The notes below the pieces were generated by a model. It saw only the letters and a program-made list of their open reading frames with translations, made no database searches and was not told the DNA's origin. From contig VXZF01000261.1 in the NCBI GenBank assembly GCA_009845645.1, positions 1 through 10,750 of the forward strand: a DNA stretch of 10,750 bases, written 5' to 3'. Below are positions 8,098 to 10,750 of the stretch, piece after piece; position 1 is the stretch's first letter, and each line of letters starts with the position of its first letter. A program made the position numbers and the translations under genes. The DNA comes from Gemmatimonadota bacterium (GTDB taxonomy: Bacteria > Latescibacterota > UBA2968 > UBA8231).

Positions 8098-8280
8098 TTA
8101 CTTAGAGCCTATGAGGAAGATGAGGCCCAAGACAACGTGCTTGTACTCGGCAGCATCCATGCTACCGTGCAAGGCGTCGGCCATTTGCCATAGCTTGGCC
8201 TCGTAGCCGGTAGTGGCCCCATTGCCGGTCTGCTCACGCTTTGTGTTGGAGAGTGTCTGTTTCTGTCGCGTTGTCGTCAT
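8098..8280 (-). CDS. Truncated HsdM N-terminal stub (type I methyltransferase)
   Basis: 60 residues from ATG 8280, with GGAG (8285-8288) 4 bases upstream. Residues 27-55 read [20 protein letters not shown] followed by [11 protein letters not shown], which is the helical N-terminal domain of HsdM, the modification subunit of type I restriction systems. In the family this continues as KYISD and a methylase of 450-550 residues. Here it turns to IGSK and stops. The stop TAA abuts the TTG at 8097 of the helicase frame with no spacer. No methylase motif follows, so it cannot methylate. I infer a recombination joint where the helicase module replaced the rest of hsdM and perhaps kept its promoter and ribosome binding site. 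A -10-like TATGAT (8315-8320, minus) lies upstream without a convincing -35. Alternatively it is a small protein with its own role. Confidence 0.7.
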   Translation of the reverse strand: MTTTRQKQTLSNTKREQTGNGATTGYEAKLWQMADALHGSMDAAEYKHVVLGLIFLIGSK

Positions 8281-8825
8281 TGTGCTCCGCTTCTAACAGT
8301 AGCCTGTAAGGGCGATCATAAAAATCAGCAGAACAGACTAATACACCGGCAGGCTGTTGTCCACCGTCCCGGCGAATTCATCGACGATTGGTCCCGTGTA
8401 CGGAATTATGGCCCTCGGCGGGCAAAAATGCCCAGCACGGGTTTACCGTTCTTCCTTGTCCATGAACCTCTTTATATTTTTGCCATTACCCAAGGGCGCA
8501 CATGGACGGAAGCCATATCCGGTCTCGGCGGCTGTGTCAGCAAGCACACGAAGGCCCCCACCCCGGAATTTTCCCAGAGCGGGACCTGTCTAGCACCGTC
8601 TCTCTTGTCGGCGAGTGTGTATAGTTTGACCGCGGACTCAGGCCCGCGCTATTAATCGCTTGGCCCCGAGATGGTCAATTCGGACTGGTTGGACAGTTGC
8701 TTGCCATCGGCTTGGGATACTTAGCAGGCCTAAGCATGGACGCCCGAAAGCCTGAAAAACGGGCGCAGACGGCGGCCTGAACTTCCCTCCCCCATCTCAT
8801 ACTCCCGATAGGGCCTCGTCGTCTC

Positions 8826-8888
8826 GGGCTGGGCTACGGTCAGCGCTGGCTTTCGGCTTGCGCTGGGGCGTGGGCTGGTTGGTTGGTA
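8826..8888 (+). repeat. Imperfect G-rich direct repeat, copy A
   Basis: Pairs with 9541-9628. Three blocks are shared in order: GGGCTGGGCTACGG (14 of 14), a 21-base block beginning TCAGCGCTGGCTTT (20 of 21), and GGGCTGGTTGGTTGGTA (17 of 17), with an 11-base divergent spacer of equal length between the last two. Copy A lacks a 25-base insert present in copy B after the first block. The copies are 715 bases apart. Their origin is unknown. Confidence 0.75.
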
Positions 8889-8944
8889 TGGTTACGGCTG
8901 CTGGCTGCCGGTTGCGGCGACCACGGAGTCAATCGGAAGGTATG

Positions 8945-8986
8945 AGGACAAGGGGGTGGTTACACTGTAACTCGCTCCCTTGTCCT
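8945..8986. repeat. Long nested dyad able to form one hairpin
   Basis: Outer arms AGGACAAGGG (8945-8954) and CCCTTGTCCT (8977-8986) are perfect complements. In the centre lies GTTACACTGTAAC (8959-8971), a perfect 13-base palindrome about its middle C. As RNA the whole element would fold into a stem of 19 pairs with one bulged U (8972), two G-U pairs and a triloop. No T-run follows on either side, so it is a poor intrinsic terminator. A protein operator around the central palindrome, a cruciform site or a RNA structural element are all possible. Confidence 0.75.
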
Positions 8987-9025
8987 TGATTGGCGACAAA
9001 AATCCACTACACAGGTAACACTCCG

Positions 9026-9081
9026 CACCGCTGGCGGTGTTTAAGTAATACATCGCCAGATGGTATTACTATGAGGCGATG
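9026..9081 (+). promoter_or_regulatory. Palindrome and competing hairpins before the RGG protein gene
   Basis: CACCGC-TG-GCGGTG (9026-9039) is a perfect palindrome. Just after it GTAATACATC (9045-9054) pairs with GATGGTATTAC (9059-9069) with one bulge. A second pairing, CATCGCC (9051-9057) with GGCGATG (9075-9081), uses some of the same bases and excludes the first. The second stem ends 15 bases before the ribosome binding site AGGAGG at 9096-9101. This is the layout of a leader that can switch folds, but no ligand or protein is known to me. Confidence 0.35.
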
Positions 9082-9108
9082 AATCACTACAAGAGAGGAG
9101 GTGAGAAA

Positions 9109-9273
9109 ATGGCTAGATCAAGTGGTAATCGCGGTGGTAGAGGTGGGCACCAAGGTCGTGGTAGAGGCGGAGTCCTAGACAAGGCCGCCCGGGACAACCG
9201 GGCTAACCAGATGAACCCCAACAATGAAAGGTACGATCTGGCACGGCAGGGAAACACGCCTCCGCGTACATGA
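9109..9273 (+). CDS. Small RGG-rich protein with DNRANQ-NPN motif
   Basis: 54 residues. ATG at 9109 follows AGGAGG (9096-9101) at 7 bases, a very strong site, so I prefer it to the in-frame ATG at 9079, which lacks one. Residues 1-21 are glycine/arginine repeats (NRGGRGGHQGRGRGG), a composition typical of nucleic-acid-binding tails. Residues 22-54 include AARDNRANQMNPNNERYDLA, whose DNRANQ.NPN core I recall from other short bacterial proteins of unknown function. There is no signal peptide or membrane segment. It stands alone on the plus strand, so no partner is suggested. Folding hairpins in its leader hint at post-transcriptional control. RNA or DNA binding is an inference from composition only. 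Confidence 0.75.
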   Translation: MARSSGNRGGRGGHQGRGRGGVLDKAARDNRANQMNPNNERYDLARQGNTPPRT

Positions 9274-9649
9274 GCCAATAACCGTTTTAGGCAGTACCAC
9301 AGGCATGGACTGGCTCTGCGACCTCATCGACGAGGCGCAGCCTAAGCCACTTGGCTGATGGTTGCCGCAAGCGCGGCCGCTGAAAGTCAAAGGGAGGCAC
9401 TACCAAATAACTCAACAGCTTCTAAGCCTGGTACACTACCACTTTGGCAGTTCGATTGCAGTCTCACACTTAGACGGGTCAACGGGGGGCCTGCTCCGTC
9501 CTGTCCTGCGGGCCTCGACCTTCCCGGCTCTCCTCAATATGGGCTGGGCTACGGCGTGGGGCGGCCAGGTTCGGGCTGCTCAGCGCTGGCTTTTGGCTTG
9601 TGCCAGGATGCGGGCTGGTTGGTTGGTAACCCTACTATATGGGAAGCGA
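9274..9649. other. Intergenic stretch of 376 bases
   Basis: No supported gene. A plus-strand frame runs from ATG 9362 into the secreted protein gene, but its first 96 residues have no ribosome binding site and no recognisable domain, and they cross repeat copy B, so I treat them as non-coding. A 17-codon frame MDWLCDLIDEAQPKPLG (9304-9357) has no ribosome binding site. The G-rich repeat copy B fills the right end. Confidence 0.5.
9541..9628 (+). repeat. Imperfect G-rich direct repeat, copy B
   Basis: Partner of 8826-8888. It shares the three blocks of copy A but carries 25 extra bases (9555-9579) between the first and second. Because 25 is not a multiple of three, the two copies cannot encode the same peptide throughout. 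It ends 21 bases before the start codon of the secreted protein gene, so it could form part of that gene's promoter region. Confidence 0.75.
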
Positions 9650-10012
9650 ATGAATAAGGCGCTACTTGTCCTACTGCTAACGTTGCCGTCATGCTATGCT
9701 ATTAGCGGGGACGGAAAATCCGTGTTTGTATTTGATCCTACCGACAAGCACAAGAAGGAAAGGATCGTCTATACATGCTCTTACCGCGAGCCATTCACGC
9801 GCCAGCTAAAGATGCACGTATTCCGTGGTCGTGCTCCCTACCAATACAGGCTATTGGGAGAACTGCCAAACGGAATCGAGTTTGACGAGACAGGCCCGAC
9901 CATAAGGGGAAAGCCGATGGAAGTCGGCATCTTCGATTTGACGTATATAGTCCGGGACAGCGACGGCAAGACGGAAAGACAGTATATCAGGATCGTGGTA
10001 TTGGGGTGTTAA
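9650..10012 (+). CDS. Small secreted or lipoprotein with He_PIG-like Ig domain
   Basis: 120 residues from ATG 9650. The first 17 residues, MNKALLVLLLTLPSCYA, form an export signal: one lysine, a leucine core, then either a weak lipobox (LPSC, cysteine 15) or signal peptidase I cleavage after YA. The mature part begins ISGDGKS. Residues about 70-120 fit the putative-Ig (He_PIG, cadherin-like) pattern: LPNGIEFDETGPTIRGKP, then VGIFDLTYIVRDSDG, then a final strand IRIVV. The single domain suggests a small periplasmic or surface-anchored binding module. The upstream extension to 9362 is rejected because the signal peptide would be internal. The ribosome binding site is weak (GGGAAG, 9641-9646, close to the ATG). 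It converges with the minus-strand genes to its right and shows no operon partner. Function beyond adhesion or binding cannot be stated. Confidence 0.7.
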   Translation: MNKALLVLLLTLPSCYAISGDGKSVFVFDPTDKHKKERIVYTCSYREPFTRQLKMHVFRGRAPYQYRLLGELPNGIEFDETGPTIRGKPMEVGIFDLTYIVRDSDGKTERQYIRIVVLGC

Positions 10013-10367
10013 GTTGCGGATGTATTTTCATCGTTTTCTCCTTGGCAAAAAGCGTGCCAAACTACCCTCCTTTTTCAGTCGGACCCCGTTGACGTTTCGC
10101 AGACGCGACGGGGCACAAGCCAACCCATACCCTTCGCCGACGGCGATTTCCCTGCCCGCCCGATAAGCTGCAAACCAGTAGCGCGGCGGCTCCTGCCCAT
10201 CGTCGCCGACAACCAGCCGCTTGCCGTCTTCCCCCAAGCCAGCCGAATCATCTCCCAATCCGTTTAAGGGCACTCAAGCCTCGCCCACGCGATAGATTAC
10301 TCCAGGTTGCCTAGCCTCGGCCACGACGTTGAAGTCGCCCTACTTTGGCAACTCGTCAATCAGGCAC
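10013..10367 (-). other. Intergenic stretch with possible decayed minus-strand reading frame
   Basis: One minus-strand frame reads through the segment with stops at two places: ...CLIDELPK, stop, GDFNVVAEARQPGVIYRVGEA, stop, then 81 codons from GTG 10273 to 10028 containing EPPRYWFAAYRAGREIAVGE. A single frameshift near 10395 would join this to the small gene at 10368-10538. None of it matches a family I can name, and the last part has no ribosome binding site. TTGGCA (10042-10047) and TGCCAA (10055-10060) form a short stem after the plus-strand gene, with TTTTT 10 bases later, a weak terminator at best. Confidence 0.35.
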
Positions 10368-10538
10368 TCACAGTGCGGCGGTTGTCCGCCATCCACAGTC
10401 GGCCACGCGCACCATTGGGCCGTTTAGTGCCTTGGCAAGCAGGGACTCGAGTACGGCGATGGTCTCCGGGGTCACGTCGTCGCGCGGCACCAACCGGCAA
10501 TAGCCGGTGTCCAGTGTGATGTGCTGCAGCTTTTTCAT
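10368..10538 (-). CDS. Small hypothetical protein, possibly truncated
   Basis: 56 residues from ATG 10538, starting 10 bases after the stop of the substrate-binding protein, so probably in the same transcript. It begins MKKLQHITLDTGYCRLVPRD and continues with a helix-like ETIAVLESLLAKALNG. The opening (HITLDTG followed by a PRD/PRS motif) reminds me of short proteins of unknown function that are somewhat longer, so the stop at 10368 may result from a frameshift near the end (after MVRVAD). The overlapping TTG-started frame 10360-10542 is arginine/histidine-rich and looks like its shadow. No ribosome binding site is evident, so translation may depend on coupling to the upstream gene. Confidence 0.45.
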   Translation of the reverse strand: MKKLQHITLDTGYCRLVPRDDVTPETIAVLESLLAKALNGPMVRVADCGWRTTAAL

Positions 10539-10548
10539 TCAAGCCAAG

Positions 10549-10750
10549 CTAGGGCAAGAAGCGGTTGGTGAAGACCGCTGTGGGATCCACCACGCCGTCT
10601 TTGATTAGGCCAATGGTCACCATCTGCTCTAATAGCTCCTGCCAGCGCTGCAAGGTCATGCTACCGAGACCGTTCTGTTGCGCAACCGGGTCTAAAATCA
10701 TGGCGATGGATTCGGCGGCCCCATAGGCGAGAATGTCCATACCCATCTCG
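10549..10750 (-). CDS. ABC transporter substrate-binding protein, C-terminal end (NitT/TauT, NMT1-like)
   Basis: The frame is open from the right edge to TAG at 10549-10551; only the last ~66 residues are seen. The tail reads LQRWQELLEQMVTIGLIKDG then VVDPTAVFTNRFLP. A helix with a tryptophan, then LI.DGVVDP..VFTN.FL, closes many periplasmic binding proteins of nitrate, taurine/sulfonate and thiamine-precursor (NMT1/THI5) importers. Such proteins capture a small substrate in the periplasm and pass it to a membrane permease and ATPase, which would lie upstream outside the window. The substrate cannot be read from this fragment. It does not appear linked to the defence-type operon. Confidence 0.75.
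   Translation of the reverse strand, partial: EMGMDILAYGAAESIAMILDPVAQQNGLGSMTLQRWQELLEQMVTIGLIKDGVVDPTAVFTNRFLP

Larger units (their letters stand above)
8281..9108. other. Gene-poor stretch of 828 bases
   Basis: I see no recognisable complete gene, tRNA or insertion sequence here. The plus-strand frames at 8357-8593 and 8428-8655 lack a ribosome binding site and resemble nothing I know. On the minus strand one frame between 8589 and 8341 reads protein-like (for example IIPYTGPIVDEFAGTVDN) but is broken by a TAA at 8443-8445, so a decayed gene is possible. The right half holds a G-rich repeat, a long dyad at 8945-8986, a palindrome at 9026-9039 and paired hairpins at 9045-9081. Confidence 0.5.

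Noticed and set aside
8357..8655. Two plus-strand frames of 75-78 codons upstream of the operon
   Set aside because: No ribosome binding site, proline-rich composition without any known pattern, and each competes with another frame on the same bases.
9362..9649. Plus-strand extension giving a 216-residue protein ending in the secreted protein
   Set aside because: It would bury a clear signal peptide at residue 97, has no ribosome binding site, and crosses the G-rich repeat whose second copy is frame-broken.
10030..10060. AAGGAG followed by ATG on the minus strand giving a 14-codon frame, and a small stem-loop
   Set aside because: The frame overlaps the end of the plus-strand gene and has no further support; the stem is only six pairs and the T-run is ten bases away, so neither a gene nor a terminator is convincing.
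8281..10750. CRISPR array, tRNA or insertion sequence in the gene-poor right part
   Set aside because: No regularly spaced repeats, no cloverleaf with a plausible acceptor and T-loop, and no transposase or terminal inverted repeat pair with target duplication was seen.

Overview
The window suggests a chromosomal accessory (defence-type) locus of a Gram-negative bacterium with moderately high GC. The genus cannot be named from the sequence. A NitT/TauT-type substrate-binding protein at the right edge and a secreted lipoprotein-like protein are consistent with this. The sigma domain encoded here looks most like the short primary sigma factors of Bacteroidota/Chlorobiota-type lineages, but it sits in a mobile-looking locus and is poor evidence for taxonomy.

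Left and centre, minus strand (8280 down to 1, running off the left edge): one co-directional block reads (i) a 60-residue stub of a type I methyltransferase (HsdM) N-terminus, (ii) a PLD-like nuclease/SNF2-type helicase of about 1085 residues, (iii) a 532-residue fusion protein, and (iv) an Eco57I/TaqI-class N6-adenine DNA methyltransferase whose first 1021 residues lie in the window. The helicase and methyltransferase form a restriction-like or phage-defence-like pair.

The striking element is gene (iii). Its first ~258 residues are a paralogue of the methyltransferase's own N-terminal domain (about half of residues identical by hand alignment). The rest is a complete sigma-70 factor: regions 1.2, 2, 3 and 4, with no region 1.1. 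Its start codon overlaps the helicase stop (ATGA). The 146-bp gap between the fusion gene and the methyltransferase holds a decayed second copy of the helicase 3' end, so the arrangement arose by tandem duplication of 'helicase tail + methyltransferase N-domain', with a sigma factor now filling the first copy. The last codons of the decayed tail survive as an 11-codon reading frame that keeps the same ATGA overlap with the methyltransferase start. I think this sigma-linked helicase/methyltransferase operon is the candidate undescribed system of the window: a sigma factor that may recognise the same partner or DNA as the methyltransferase and couple it to transcription.

Right (8281-10750): gene-poor. 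It holds a long near-perfect dyad, a set of competing hairpins in front of a small RGG-rich protein with a strong ribosome binding site, two copies of an imperfect G-rich direct repeat, a small secreted protein with a putative-Ig (He_PIG-like) domain, and on the minus strand the 3' end of an ABC transporter substrate-binding protein followed by a small, probably decaying gene.
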